Below are positions 34,072 to 42,561 of a stretch of DNA of 43,157 bases, one piece after another. The position numbers and the translations under genes are program-made. Each line of letters opens with the position of its first letter. The first letter of the stretch is position 1. The DNA comes from Caldilineaceae bacterium (lineage in GTDB: Bacteria; Chloroflexota; Anaerolineae; Caldilineales; Caldilineaceae): assembly GCA_011523365.1 (NCBI GenBank), contig WTGY01000003.1:1-43157 (forward strand), given 5' to 3'. The notes beneath the pieces were generated by a model that saw only the letters and a list, made by a program, of their open reading frames with translations, had not been told where the DNA came from and did no database searches.

Positions 34072-35001
34072 TCAGAGTTCGTAATGGACCCAGCGTCTCT
34101 GGAACCAGAACTGGAACAGCGTCAGGCTGACGATGATAACGAAGAGTACATAGGCCAGCGCGGAGGCGTACCCCATGTGGAAGTTCTCAAACCCCTGTTG
34201 GAAAAGATAGTAGACGATGGTCTTGGTGGCGTTGACCGGGCCGCCCCTGGTCATCACATAGGCCTGGGCGAAGACCTGGAAGGAGTTGATCACGGACAGG
34301 GTGAGGACGAAGAAGGTGACGGGCGAGAGCAGGGGGATGGTGATGTTGATGAATTTATGCCAGGCGTTGGCGCCGTCGACGGTGGCGGCTTCGTAGTAGT
34401 CCTGGGGAATGCCCTGAAGGCCAGCGATGAAGATGACGATGTTGTAGCCCAGACCATGCCAGATGCTCATGATGATGATGGCCGGCATCGCCCAGGTGAC
34501 GCTGCTCAGCCAGCGCACGCCGCGGAAACCCAAAAAGCGCAGAATCTCATTGACGAGACCGAAGTCTGACTGGTAGAGCCAGAGCCAGAGCACCGAAATG
34601 GCGACCACCGAGGAGACAACGGGCAGGAAGTAGATGGTGCGGAAGACGGCCACGAACCGGATCTTCTGATTGAGCGCGATCGCCAGCAAGAGGGCGAGTA
34701 CGGTTCCTGTGGGGACGGTCCCCAATACGTAGTAGCCCGTGTTCTTGATCGTGATCCAGAAGAGCGGATCTTCGGTCAGGAGTTCGATATAGTTGTCGAA
34801 GGCCTGCCACTTGGGCGTGCTCAGCAGGTTCCAGCGGGTAAAGCTGTAATAGAGCGAGGCCAGCACGGGGCTGGCGGTAAAGACGATCAGCCCGAGGATG
34901 GTGGGCAGGATGAGAATATAGGCTTCGATCGCCTCCCGGCCCCGGTTACTCCCCAGGAATCCGCGCAAACCACCGCGCGCAGGTGTCGTTACAGCGCTCA
35001 T
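34072..35001 (-). CDS. Carbohydrate ABC transporter permease, MalF type (third importer)
   Basis: A 309-residue CUT1 permease with six membrane segments. The first helix is AYILILPTILGLIVFTASPVLASLYYSF, and the EAA loop is DYYEAATVDGANAWHKFINITIPLLSPVTF. The MTRGGPVNATKTIVYYLFQQGFE block before the last helix is standard. Start at ATG 35001. A hairpin of 12 base pairs lies between it and the binding-protein gene. Confidence 0.93.
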   Translation of the reverse strand: MSAVTTPARGGLRGFLGSNRGREAIEAYILILPTILGLIVFTASPVLASLYYSFTRWNLLSTPKWQAFDNYIELLTEDPLFWITIKNTGYYVLGTVPTGTVLALLLAIALNQKIRFVAVFRTIYFLPVVSSVVAISVLWLWLYQSDFGLVNEILRFLGFRGVRWLSSVTWAMPAIIIMSIWHGLGYNIVIFIAGLQGIPQDYYEAATVDGANAWHKFINITIPLLSPVTFFVLTLSVINSFQVFAQAYVMTRGGPVNATKTIVYYLFQQGFENFHMGYASALAYVLFVIIVSLTLFQFWFQRRWVHYEL

Positions 35002-35026
35002 ACGACTCTCTCCAGACTGCGAGGAA

Positions 35027-35062
35027 GAGAGAAAAGAGGAGTCAGCCCCTCTCTTTTCTCTC
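35027..35062 (-). promoter_or_regulatory. Hairpin between binding-protein and permease genes (third importer)
   Basis: GAGAGAAAAGAG (35027-35038) and CTCTTTTCTCTC (35051-35062) form a perfect 12-base stem. It is purine/pyrimidine-rich and unlike the corresponding hairpins of the other importers. Likely message stabilisation or partial attenuation. Confidence 0.55.
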
Positions 35063-35096
35063 TCCTTTCTTCACTCCACTCACTCCTCGATGTTCG

Positions 35097-36479
35097 CTAT
35101 CCGAGCAGCTCTTCGCGGGAGCGTTCGAGGACGGCGTTGACACGCGACTCAAGGTCGTCGGTCGCCTCTTGCACCGTCTTGACCTGCAGCATGGCCGCTT
35201 CCTGTTCCTCGACGGCGATGCTGGCAATCTCACCTTCGGCGGGGCCGTTGAAGACGGACGTGGCGTCTTTCAGAAGCTGGTTGAGGATCCACAGCTGTGT
35301 CGGCGGATCGGTGCGATCCTGCACGTAGATCAGGCCTTCCGCGGTAGGAATGTGGGCGGGGAAAGGGAAGATGGTCTCGGCGTACATGACAGCGCCGTCA
35401 CCCATAGTCAACCATTTAATATACTCCCACGACTCATCCGGGTGCGGGGCTGAGCTGGTGATCGAGATACCGTTCTGGTAGGCGTCGATCGTGTTCTTGC
35501 CCGTTACAGGATGTGCGGGAGGCGTGAAGACGTCCCACTCAAACTCTTCGATCTCGGAGAAGGAGGGAATCATCCAGTCACCCATGACTGCGAAAGCGAC
35601 GCGGCCGGTTTCAAATGGGTTGAACTGCAGGTTGGCTTCGGGCGGCATGGCGACCTTATGCTCGTTGACCAGGTCGGTCATCCACTGGAAGGCCTCCATC
35701 GGCGCGTCCTCTTTGATAAGACAGCCGTTGTAGTCCTCGTCATAGAAGGCGCCGCCGGCCTGGAAGATCCAGAAGTTCATGCGGGAATTGCCGTCTACGG
35801 GCTTGTCCATGCCGTAGGACTCGGCCGAGCCGTCGTCGTTGATGACGGTGAACTCTTTGCCGGCCTCGACGATCGTGTCCCAGGTCCAGCTTTCGTCCGG
35901 ATCGGGGATACCCTTTTCGGCGAACCAGTTCTTGTTCCAGAACCACATGGTGCCGGAATGCCAGACGGTGGGGAAGGCGTGCAGGTCGCCGGAGCCGCAC
36001 CGGATCTGGCCGGGTTGCCAGCGTCCCTGTGTGATTGCACCCTCGTAGAAGTCGTTGAGGTCGACGCCATCACGCTCGACGAAGGGATCCAACGGGATCG
36101 TCACCCCGTTGTGCGCGAAGCGCACATGATAGTAGGGCGAGTGGTGCATGATGTCGGGTGAATCGCCAGCGGCAGTGGAGGCCAACATCTTCTGCCAGTA
36201 GTTGGACCAGGAGGTGATGTCCTCCTGCAGCTTGATGTGGGGGTGGGCCTCCTGGAAGGCCTCCTGCAGGACGCCCTGCTTCTCTACCTGGAAGCCCCAG
36301 TAGGCGAGGCGCAGTTCGACGGTCTCCATGCCGGCGTCGTCGTCGCCGCTGGCCATCGTGCCACCGGCGGGTGCGGGCGCGGCGCAGGCCGCGGTCACCA
36401 CGACGCCGGCAGTCGCCGCGGCAGTTTGCAGGAATGCGCGACGTGACAGCCGCTTACTGACCAATGCGTTATTCTCCAT
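35097..36479 (-). CDS. ABC transporter sugar-binding lipoprotein, family 1 (third importer)
   Basis: A 460-residue SBP_bac_1 protein. The Tat-type signal has SRRAFLQ (12-18), a hydrophobic core and lipobox VTAAC with C32. The mature part starts with a short Ala/Gly/Asp linker and VELRLAYWGFQVEKQG. Aromatic-rich blocks such as WNKNWFAEKGIPDPDESWTWD are typical of oligosaccharide binders. ATG 36479 has AAGGAG 9 bases upstream. It heads the operon with the two permeases and probably the third oxidoreductase, and is divergent from the GH32/43-like gene. Ligand unknown. Confidence 0.93.
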   Translation of the reverse strand: MENNALVSKRLSRRAFLQTAAATAGVVVTAACAAPAPAGGTMASGDDDAGMETVELRLAYWGFQVEKQGVLQEAFQEAHPHIKLQEDITSWSNYWQKMLASTAAGDSPDIMHHSPYYHVRFAHNGVTIPLDPFVERDGVDLNDFYEGAITQGRWQPGQIRCGSGDLHAFPTVWHSGTMWFWNKNWFAEKGIPDPDESWTWDTIVEAGKEFTVINDDGSAESYGMDKPVDGNSRMNFWIFQAGGAFYDEDYNGCLIKEDAPMEAFQWMTDLVNEHKVAMPPEANLQFNPFETGRVAFAVMGDWMIPSFSEIEEFEWDVFTPPAHPVTGKNTIDAYQNGISITSSAPHPDESWEYIKWLTMGDGAVMYAETIFPFPAHIPTAEGLIYVQDRTDPPTQLWILNQLLKDATSVFNGPAEGEIASIAVEEQEAAMLQVKTVQEATDDLESRVNAVLERSREELLG

Positions 36480-36552
36480 CGTTTGTTTCTCCTTGGTTCG
36501 ATTGAAGTGGATTGAATGTATGTTTCGGGGCAAAAAAGACTATTGGAGCAAA

Positions 36553-36580
36553 ATAGTAACATAATGTGAGTTGAGGTCAA
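36553..36580 (-). promoter_or_regulatory. Candidate promoter for the third ABC importer
   Basis: On the minus strand TTGACC (36580-36575), 16 bases, then TACTAT (36558-36553). The expected transcript starts about 65 bases before the binding-protein ATG. It lies in the divergent gap with the hydrolase gene. Confidence 0.45.
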
Positions 36581-36725
36581 AGAGCTATCGCGCGGCCGGG
36601 TGTGCGACTTAATCAGGGCGCGAACGGAGTGGCTGTGCGGACGCGCTTGCCTGCGCTATCATGGACTCAAGCAGTTGGATACTGCCGTGGACCGACTCAG
36701 TGAATTTGCACAGAGAGAGAAAAGC

Positions 36726-38204
36726 ATGATTTTCAAACCGGAGATCGCAGCCCGTCTATGGGATACCTGGCTGTACTACCACGAGGGCAGGCACTATCTC
36801 TTCTATCTTCACCGCATGCGCGCCGGCGGCCCCTATGACGGCATGAGCGTTGCCACTTCGGATGACGGTGTCCACTTTGCCGACCGGGGGCCGATCCTCC
36901 ACAAGGCCAAGGACGCCAACTGGCTGGGCACGGGCATGGTCTGGCGCGCCGGCGGCAAGTTCATGCTCAACTTCTCGGAGGAGCGCGGCGGGGTGCAGGA
37001 GATCTTCTTCGCCGAATCCGACGATTTGCTGGAGTGGCGGCGACTGCCCGACGAGGAGTATGTGTGCCGGTCGGACCCGCGTTGGTATGCGGAGGACCCG
37101 ACGTTCACAAGCCAGCGCTGGGACTGCATCTGGGTCCTGCCGCGGGAGGACGGGCCGGGCTATATCGGCTTCCTCACTGCGGTGGCCAAGAATGGTCCGC
37201 CCGGGCTATGCGGGACGGCCGGCTGTGTTGTGTCGGATGACGGACGCCACTTTCGGGCCGCGCCGCCGGTGATCGAGACCGGGCTATGGGGCGAACGCAT
37301 CGAGGTGGGCGCGGTGGAGAAGATCGGCGACCGGTACTACATGCTGCTGGGAGTCGGGAAGTCGCATGCGCTGGGGTCGCGGCACCTGTCGGAGCTGCTG
37401 GCAGGCGAGTGCGGGATGTACGTTCTCTCCTCCGAGTCGCAGACCGGGCCGTACCGGCTCGACCCCGGCCAGCGGCTGCTGCTGGGCAACAGCCCCAAGA
37501 GGCTGAACTACTTTGCACGCTTCTACCGCTGCGGCGAGGAGTTGCTGCTCAACCACCACACGGTGCCGCGCCAGAAGGGCGGCGAATCCTATTTTTCGCC
37601 GCTGAAGACGGTCCACCGCGACGCCGCGGGCATTCTGAGCCTGCGCTGGTGGCCCGGCAACGAAGCGCTGAAGGGGCGTCCGTTGCCGGTTGGGCTGGAG
37701 GGATGCGAGTTCTACGGCCTGCGCTCCGGTGACTGTCCTGTCGAGGGCAGGCGCCTGCAGCTCGCGGCTGCGGCCGGCGGGCTGGCGATACTTCCGGTGA
37801 AGTTTGACCTGGCGCGAGGAGTCATCCTGGAAGCGGAGCTGACCTTTCAGGAATTAAGCGGTCCTCTCGGCGGCGCCGGCTTCTTCATCGAAGGCGGCCC
37901 CGGCTATTCCGGTACTTTGTTCGTAGCGCAAAGCGACAGTCGTCTGACGACAGGCCCCTATACATCACCCACGGAAGACGGCTACGCCTTCCAGCCGGAG
38001 GACGCGAAGCCGCTGTCTTTCACACCGGGACGGACTCAGCACTGGCGGCTGCTGTTGCGCAACGAGTTCGCGGAGCTCTACGTCGACGACGAACTGATGC
38101 AGGGTTACACGCTGCCCCATGCCCCGAGCGGCCGGCTGGGCTTTGTCATCGAAGCCGGCACGGCGGCTGCGGCGAACGTACACAGCTGGGAAATGTCCCT
38201 CTAA
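36726..38204 (+). CDS. GH32/GH43-like five-bladed beta-propeller glycosidase
   Basis: A 492-residue protein. The first two-thirds form a beta-propeller with repeated blade motifs: W-D13-T-W near the N-terminus, ATSDDGVHFADRGPIL, a blade near 105-115 (DDLLEWRRLPDEEY) and a E-D-P-T-F segment that fits a catalytic-residue blade. The last part (about 370-492) resembles a concanavalin-like sandwich, as in GH32 enzymes. No signal peptide is present, so an intracellular substrate is likely. An upstream frame exists, but ATG 36726 best fits the fold; the ribosome site is weak. It is divergent from the third importer. The exact family and sugar are unresolved. Confidence 0.7.
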   Translation: MIFKPEIAARLWDTWLYYHEGRHYLFYLHRMRAGGPYDGMSVATSDDGVHFADRGPILHKAKDANWLGTGMVWRAGGKFMLNFSEERGGVQEIFFAESDDLLEWRRLPDEEYVCRSDPRWYAEDPTFTSQRWDCIWVLPREDGPGYIGFLTAVAKNGPPGLCGTAGCVVSDDGRHFRAAPPVIETGLWGERIEVGAVEKIGDRYYMLLGVGKSHALGSRHLSELLAGECGMYVLSSESQTGPYRLDPGQRLLLGNSPKRLNYFARFYRCGEELLLNHHTVPRQKGGESYFSPLKTVHRDAAGILSLRWWPGNEALKGRPLPVGLEGCEFYGLRSGDCPVEGRRLQLAAAAGGLAILPVKFDLARGVILEAELTFQELSGPLGGAGFFIEGGPGYSGTLFVAQSDSRLTTGPYTSPTEDGYAFQPEDAKPLSFTPGRTQHWRLLLRNEFAELYVDDELMQGYTLPHAPSGRLGFVIEAGTAAAANVHSWEMSL

Positions 38205-38283
38205 GCAAAAGCAATACCCCTTCCTTCACAACTGACCGGAACTCCCCAAATTAGTGCGAAGTGCTGCCCATCGATTGGGGGAA

Positions 38284-38310
38284 CCAGGGCAGGCACAAGG
38301 CCTGCCCCTA
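38284..38310. repeat. Hairpin repeat B, copy 2
   Basis: GGGCAGGC (38287-38294), ACAAG loop, GCCTGCCC (38300-38307), then CTAC-like flank. Compared with 10350-10378, the loop and flanks are kept while both stem arms change together. Confidence 0.7.
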
Positions 38311-38454
38311 CAGTGGCGTTCTCTGATTGGGGGCACAATGGCAGACACAAGGCCCGCCGAACTGCAGCGGCTAGTGGCCAGAGACGCGCGGGGGGCAGGC
38401 ACTGTTCGCCGACCAAGCCGGTCCAATTGTCCACAACGGTGGTACAAGCTTAGG

Positions 38455-38541
38455 GGGGCGTTGCGGGGGGAATCCCCCCGCACAAGGGAGGGCCGAAGGC
38501 CCGACCGCCCAACGGCAGTGGTCAGTGGTCAGTGGTTAGAT
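38455..38541. repeat. Dispersed intergenic repeat A, copy 3
   Basis: First hairpin GCGGGGGG-AAT-CCCCCCGC (38463-38481), second GGGCC-GAA-GGCCC, then GACCGCCCA and a GTGGTCAGTGGTCAGTGGTTAG tail. Compared with copy 2, both arms of the first hairpin change while pairing is kept. Confidence 0.85.
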
Positions 38542-38609
38542 GCCAGAAACTGTTGCGCTCACCCTATTCAGGGTCGCGAAGCGGTTATGGCTGCGTGGTG
38601 ACGGGTTCG

Positions 38610-39491
38610 CTAGCCTTTGATGCCGGTCAGGGAGATGCCGCGGACGAAGTAGCGCTGCAAGAGGAGGAAGACGAGGAGCACGGGCAGCGTGACGACAACG
38701 GAACCGGCCATGAGGCGGGGCCAACTGGTGTACCACTGCCGCTGTACGAGGGCGACGCCGAGCTGGACGGTAAAGAGATACTTGCGGTCGAGGAAGATGA
38801 ACGGACCGAAGAAGTTGTTCCAGGAGGCCATGAAGGAGAAAACGCCGAGGGTGGCCAGGGCGGGCTTCATCAGGGGCAGGGCGATGCGGCGGTAGATGCC
38901 GAAGGAGCTGCAGCCGTCGATGCGGGCGGCGTCTTCCAGTTCGATGGGCAGCGAAAACATGAACTGGCGGAGCAGGAATGTGCCGTAGGCGGAACTGAGC
39001 ATGGCGGGGACGATGAGGGGCAGATGGGTGTTGACCCAGCCGACGCGGTGCATGACGATATAGAGCGGGATCACGGTGACGGCATAGGGCACCATCATGG
39101 TTGACAGGACGATGATGAAGAGGACGTTTTTGCCCGGAAAATCGAGCCGGGCGAAGGCAAAGGCGGCGAGCGAGGATGTAATGAGCTGGCCGCCGACGCT
39201 CAGAACAGCGATCTTGACACTGTTATAGAGGAATATCCCAAAGGGCTGGTCGAGGAAGAGGTCGCCGTAGGCTTCCAAAGTAGGCTCAAGCGGGAGCCAG
39301 GTTGGTGGGATCTGAAAAGCCTCGAATTCTGTCTTGAACGAGGTTGAGATCATCCACCAGAAGGGAGCCAGGGCGGCCAGACCCAGCACAATCAGCAGAA
39401 TGTGGGTAACGATGTTGGCCAGGAGCTCTTGTTGTTTGAGACTGGCCACACGCTCAACGCGTGCCGCGCGCATGGATGAAACTCTTTGCAC
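38610..39491 (-). CDS. Carbohydrate ABC transporter permease, MalG type (fourth importer)
   Basis: A 293-residue CUT1 permease. The first helix region ILLIVLGLAALAPFWWMISTSFK is followed by the usual layout; the EAA loop is ELEDAARIDGCSSFGIYRRIALPLMKPALA and the C-terminus ends GISLTGIKG. Three starts are possible; GTG 39491 has AAAAGGGG 7 bases upstream and is preferred over ATG 39473. It follows the MalF-type gene after 68 bases. Confidence 0.92.
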   Translation of the reverse strand: MQRVSSMRAARVERVASLKQQELLANIVTHILLIVLGLAALAPFWWMISTSFKTEFEAFQIPPTWLPLEPTLEAYGDLFLDQPFGIFLYNSVKIAVLSVGGQLITSSLAAFAFARLDFPGKNVLFIIVLSTMMVPYAVTVIPLYIVMHRVGWVNTHLPLIVPAMLSSAYGTFLLRQFMFSLPIELEDAARIDGCSSFGIYRRIALPLMKPALATLGVFSFMASWNNFFGPFIFLDRKYLFTVQLGVALVQRQWYTSWPRLMAGSVVVTLPVLLVFLLLQRYFVRGISLTGIKG

Positions 39492-39559
39492 GGGTATCCC
39501 CTTTTTCGGCGTTCGCCAACTCCCTGCGGCCGGCTCAGGCCGCAATCAGCGCTGGTTTC

Positions 39560-40480
39560 TCAATAGTGTACCCACAGCCTGGCCAGGCGCACCTGGATCA
39601 TCGTAATTGTAAAGATGACCATGGCCAGGATCCAGGCCATGGCCGAAGCATATCCCATCTTGGAGCTGCCAAAGGCCATCTGCCAGAGGTAATAGATGTA
39701 GACGTTGGTCGAATTGATCGGTCCGCCCTGGGTCATAACATAGATGAGGCCAAAGGTCTGAAAGGTGCCGATCACGCTCATGACTAGAATGAAGAACATG
39801 GTGGGCGTGAGCAGCGGGATGGTGATTTTGAAGAAGCGACTCAGTGGCCCTGCCCCGTCGATGGTGGCGGCTTCATACAGATGATCGGGGATGCCTTGCA
39901 GTCCGGCCAGATAGAGGACCATGTTGTAGCCGAGCCCCTGCCAGACGGTGACCATGGCAACGGCGGGCATGGCCCAAAAGACATCGCTGAGCCAGTTGGG
40001 CCCGTCAATACGGACCCAGGAGAGGGTGTAGTTGATGAGACCGAATTCGCCGTCATACAGCCATCGGAACATGAGGCCGACGGCAACAACCGAAGTGACA
40101 AGCGGCAGGAAGAAGGCGAGCCGGTAGAGGTAGCGCAGTCTGATTGGCCGGTCGAGCAGTGCGGCCAGAATGAGCGGGAAGGTCACGGAGGGCACGATGA
40201 TCCAACCGGCGTATTTGAAGGTATTGCCGAGGACCTTCCAGAAGAGACGGTCGCGGCTGACCAGGCGGGCGTAGTTTTTGAGTCCAACCAGTTCGGGCGG
40301 ACTGACCATATCCCAAGTATGGAAGCTCATGTAGAGGGATGCGGCGATGGGGAGGAAGATAAAGGCAACGATGCCGATGAGGAGAGGCGCGACAAAGAGG
40401 TAGCCCTCATAGCGGTGCCAGCGGATTTCACGCGTTTTCGTCTTGGCTACGAGGCGGGTCAGAACCTGTGACTGAGCCAT
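39560..40480 (-). CDS. Carbohydrate ABC transporter permease, MalF type (fourth importer)
   Basis: A 306-residue CUT1 permease. The first helix is GYLFVAPLLIGIVAFIFLPIAASLYMSF; the EAA loop is HLYEAATIDGAGPLSRFFKITIPLLTPTMF, and the MTQGGPINSTNVYIYYLWQMAF block is standard. Start at ATG 40480. A 13-base-pair hairpin lies upstream, after the binding-protein stop. Confidence 0.93.
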   Translation of the reverse strand: MAQSQVLTRLVAKTKTREIRWHRYEGYLFVAPLLIGIVAFIFLPIAASLYMSFHTWDMVSPPELVGLKNYARLVSRDRLFWKVLGNTFKYAGWIIVPSVTFPLILAALLDRPIRLRYLYRLAFFLPLVTSVVAVGLMFRWLYDGEFGLINYTLSWVRIDGPNWLSDVFWAMPAVAMVTVWQGLGYNMVLYLAGLQGIPDHLYEAATIDGAGPLSRFFKITIPLLTPTMFFILVMSVIGTFQTFGLIYVMTQGGPINSTNVYIYYLWQMAFGSSKMGYASAMAWILAMVIFTITMIQVRLARLWVHY

Positions 40481-40489
40481 AGTCTGTCC

Positions 40490-40542
40490 TGCGATACACC
40501 TGGATTCGCCGCCGCCTACTGTGCGGCTTCAGGTGTATCGCA
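40490..40542 (-). promoter_or_regulatory. Strong hairpin between binding-protein and permease genes (fourth importer)
   Basis: TGCGATACACCTG (40490-40502) and CAGGTGTATCGCA (40530-40542) form a perfect 13-base stem, with an inner GCCGC/GCGGC stem (40511-40515, 40523-40527). It lies 10 bases before the MalF-type start. Likely message stabilisation or partial attenuation. Confidence 0.65.
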
Positions 40543-40610
40543 GGCTTGGGAGACTCCCGGATCGATTTTATCTATCTGTCCGCTACTGATCCCAAGCGAA
40601 CATCAAACCT

Positions 40611-41960
40611 TTAGTACTGCTCCTCAGTAGCATCGGCGAGGATGTCCTCCATCACCACCTGGATTTCGTTGAGCGCTTCGGCGGGGGTCATCTGCCCAAG
40701 GAAGGCGGCCTGCAGGTTGGGGATGACGGCGGTGCCAAGCAGTTCACCGTGGTTTACGCCGAGCGAGTCGTTGGCAGCCAGGTCGGAGTTGAAGCAGGCA
40801 TCGACAAAGACTTCGCCGCCGCGGGCAACCATCTCATCGGTTACAAATCCTTCGGGGCGGCCGGCCGGGATGGAAAAGCCGGTTCTGCCCAACACGAGGG
40901 CGCCTTCGCCGATCGACATATGCTTGAGGAAGGCAAAGGCGGCGTCGGGATGGTCGGTTTCGGCGACGATGCCGAAGCCGGAGGTCCACATCATGGTTGT
41001 CGTGGGGCCGCCCTCGAAAGCGCGGGGGTTGCGCACGACATGCCAGTCGATCTTGTCGGTATTCTGGAGCAGGGCGACGGTATCGATGGTGTGGCTGGCC
41101 CACATGGCGATGCGGCCGGTCAACTGACGCGAGCTGGCGCCTTCGGTGGACAGCTGTTCGGGCGAGGGTGAAATCTCGTGGGTCAGGATGGTATCCACGA
41201 GCCATTCGATTGCTTCGATATTCTTCGGATCGTTGGCGGTGGGCGTGGTGAGGTCCCCGTTCCAACGGTCGAAGTATCCTTTGCCCTCATTGGCCCACAT
41301 CCAGTGCTCGTTGGCCCAAGGCCCGGTCTGCGTCATCCAGCCGAAGACCTTGTCCTGCCCTTCGCCGGAGGTCAGTTGCTGGCCCATTGCGAGGCAGTCG
41401 GCCCAGGTCCAGCCGTCTTCGGGGTAGGCGACGCCGGCCTCGTCGAAGAGGCCCTTGTTGTAGATTACGGCGTGGGTCACATAGTCCTTGGGCAGGCCGA
41501 AGAGCTTGCCTTCGACGGTGTAGAGTTGGAGCAGGGCGGGCGCGACGGGGTCGTCGTCGTAGTCGGAGTCTGCGTCCAGGTACGGATTCAGATCGACGAG
41601 AATGCCCTTTTTGCTCCAGATTCTGGGCGGTCCATAGGTGGCGACGATGGCGATATCTGGGGGGTCGCCGGCGGCGATGCGGGCGTTGATCTTGGCCAGC
41701 ATATCCGGCCAGGAGCCGATGGTGGGGCTGATGAGAAGGTCGACGTCAGGCATGACCTCTTTGAACTTGTCGAATGCCTCGCCGTGTACTTCGTCGGGTT
41801 CGTATCCCAGGTATTCGAGCTGGATGCCTTCGGCGGCGGCGCCGTCATCGGAAGCGGCCGGGGACGCGACCGGTTGGCAGGCGGCGAGGAGTGTTGCCCC
41901 GCCGATGGCGCCGGCGGTCAGTTGCAGGAATTCTCGTCTTTTCAAGGGCTTGGCGTTCAC
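40611..41960 (-). CDS. ABC transporter sugar-binding lipoprotein, family 1 (fourth importer)
   Basis: A 449-residue SBP_bac_1 protein. The Tat-like signal is KRREFLQ (7-13) with lipobox LLAAC and C28, followed by a Ser/Ala/Asp linker. The mature domain has a typical family-1 fold with a WTWADCLAMGQQL block near 165-180 and a late FAFLKHMSIGEGALVLGRTG segment. The start is GTG 41960 with GAGGAG upstream; a longer frame to 42050 is not supported because it places the signal peptide internally. It heads the fourth importer operon. Ligand unknown. Confidence 0.92.
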   Translation of the reverse strand: MNAKPLKRREFLQLTAGAIGGATLLAACQPVASPAASDDGAAAEGIQLEYLGYEPDEVHGEAFDKFKEVMPDVDLLISPTIGSWPDMLAKINARIAAGDPPDIAIVATYGPPRIWSKKGILVDLNPYLDADSDYDDDPVAPALLQLYTVEGKLFGLPKDYVTHAVIYNKGLFDEAGVAYPEDGWTWADCLAMGQQLTSGEGQDKVFGWMTQTGPWANEHWMWANEGKGYFDRWNGDLTTPTANDPKNIEAIEWLVDTILTHEISPSPEQLSTEGASSRQLTGRIAMWASHTIDTVALLQNTDKIDWHVVRNPRAFEGGPTTTMMWTSGFGIVAETDHPDAAFAFLKHMSIGEGALVLGRTGFSIPAGRPEGFVTDEMVARGGEVFVDACFNSDLAANDSLGVNHGELLGTAVIPNLQAAFLGQMTPAEALNEIQVVMEDILADATEEQY

Positions 41961-42012
41961 GGTGTTCTCCTCTCGGGATGTTGATGGCAGATACTGTGCG
42001 AGGATGGCCGGT

Positions 42013-42041
42013 ATTCTACAGTAGCTGAGTTTGGTTTGCAA
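42013..42041 (-). promoter_or_regulatory. Candidate promoter for the fourth ABC importer
   Basis: On the minus strand TTGCAA (42041-42036), 17 bases, then TAGAAT (42018-42013). The transcript would start about 45 bases before the GTG start of the binding-protein gene. Confidence 0.5.
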
Positions 42042-42102
42042 TCTGTGCATTTTTGCGAGGAGGGGCTGTGGGGAAGTTTCATAGGTTTTGGTTGGGGCGC
42101 TT

Positions 42103-42296
42103 GTACGAGAAGTTGACGAGCGTTTACAAGCGTTTACGAGAGATTGCGGGCGTTGGGTGGATTGTCTGAATCAGGATTTACGGGATTTTAAAGACTTTCG
42201 GGATGGTGGGTGTCCGCCAGCGCGGGAGAGGCCGTACGAGTGTTTACGAGAGATTAGCGAGAGTCGACAAGTGTTTACGAGCGTTTTCACGAGATT
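42103..42296. repeat. Interspersed short direct repeats (GTTTACGAG units)
   Basis: GTTTACRAG occurs at 42122, 42132, 42242 and 42273, with a variant GTTTTCACGAG at 42283. Three units are followed by AGATT or GAGATT. Two clusters flank a separate repeat at 42161-42210. They lie upstream of the fourth importer promoter. Confidence 0.6.
42161..42210. repeat. TCAGGATTTACGGGATTTTAAAG-type heptamer-like repeat
   Basis: The segment reads as repeats of a GGATTT-based unit: TCAGGATTTACGGGATTTTA then AGACTTTCGGGATGG. Translated it gives the spurious peptide LNQDLRDFKDFRD, a pattern I recall from intergenic repeats of many genomes. Not a gene. Confidence 0.5.
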
Positions 42297-42561
42297 GTGA
42301 ATGGGCTTCGGCGGATGTGGGACGGGCAGCCGACGAATTCAGCGTGGGCCTGCCAGGCGCGTGACAGGCGGAGCAGCGGGATCGTGATTGCACGGGTGGC
42401 GTTGGGCGACTCCGGCGGCGGCGCGGACCGGTGCGAAACGGGTTGTACGAATGCCGGGATAAGCGAAGCTCCTGTGGATGCGGCGTCCTGGAATTGGGCG
42501 GCCACTGTGGTGAGGGTCTCGCAACAGTGTGGGAGATTCTCAAGGGAAAAACATGATAGGG

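Larger units (their letters stand above)
38205..38609. other. Intergenic region rich in repeats
   Basis: About 405 bases between convergent genes. It holds hairpin repeat B, a degenerate possible further copy near 38346-38370 and repeat A copy 3. No gene is supported. Confidence 0.6.

Noticed and set aside
32410..34569. A 719-codon open frame on the plus strand
   Set aside because: It lies antisense to an oxidoreductase and two permease genes; its composition (Glu/Gly/Asp/His-rich, no domain) is that of a GC-rich shadow frame.
42103..42296. CRISPR array
   Set aside because: The repeat units are only about 9 bases, irregularly spaced and imperfect; no cas genes are present.
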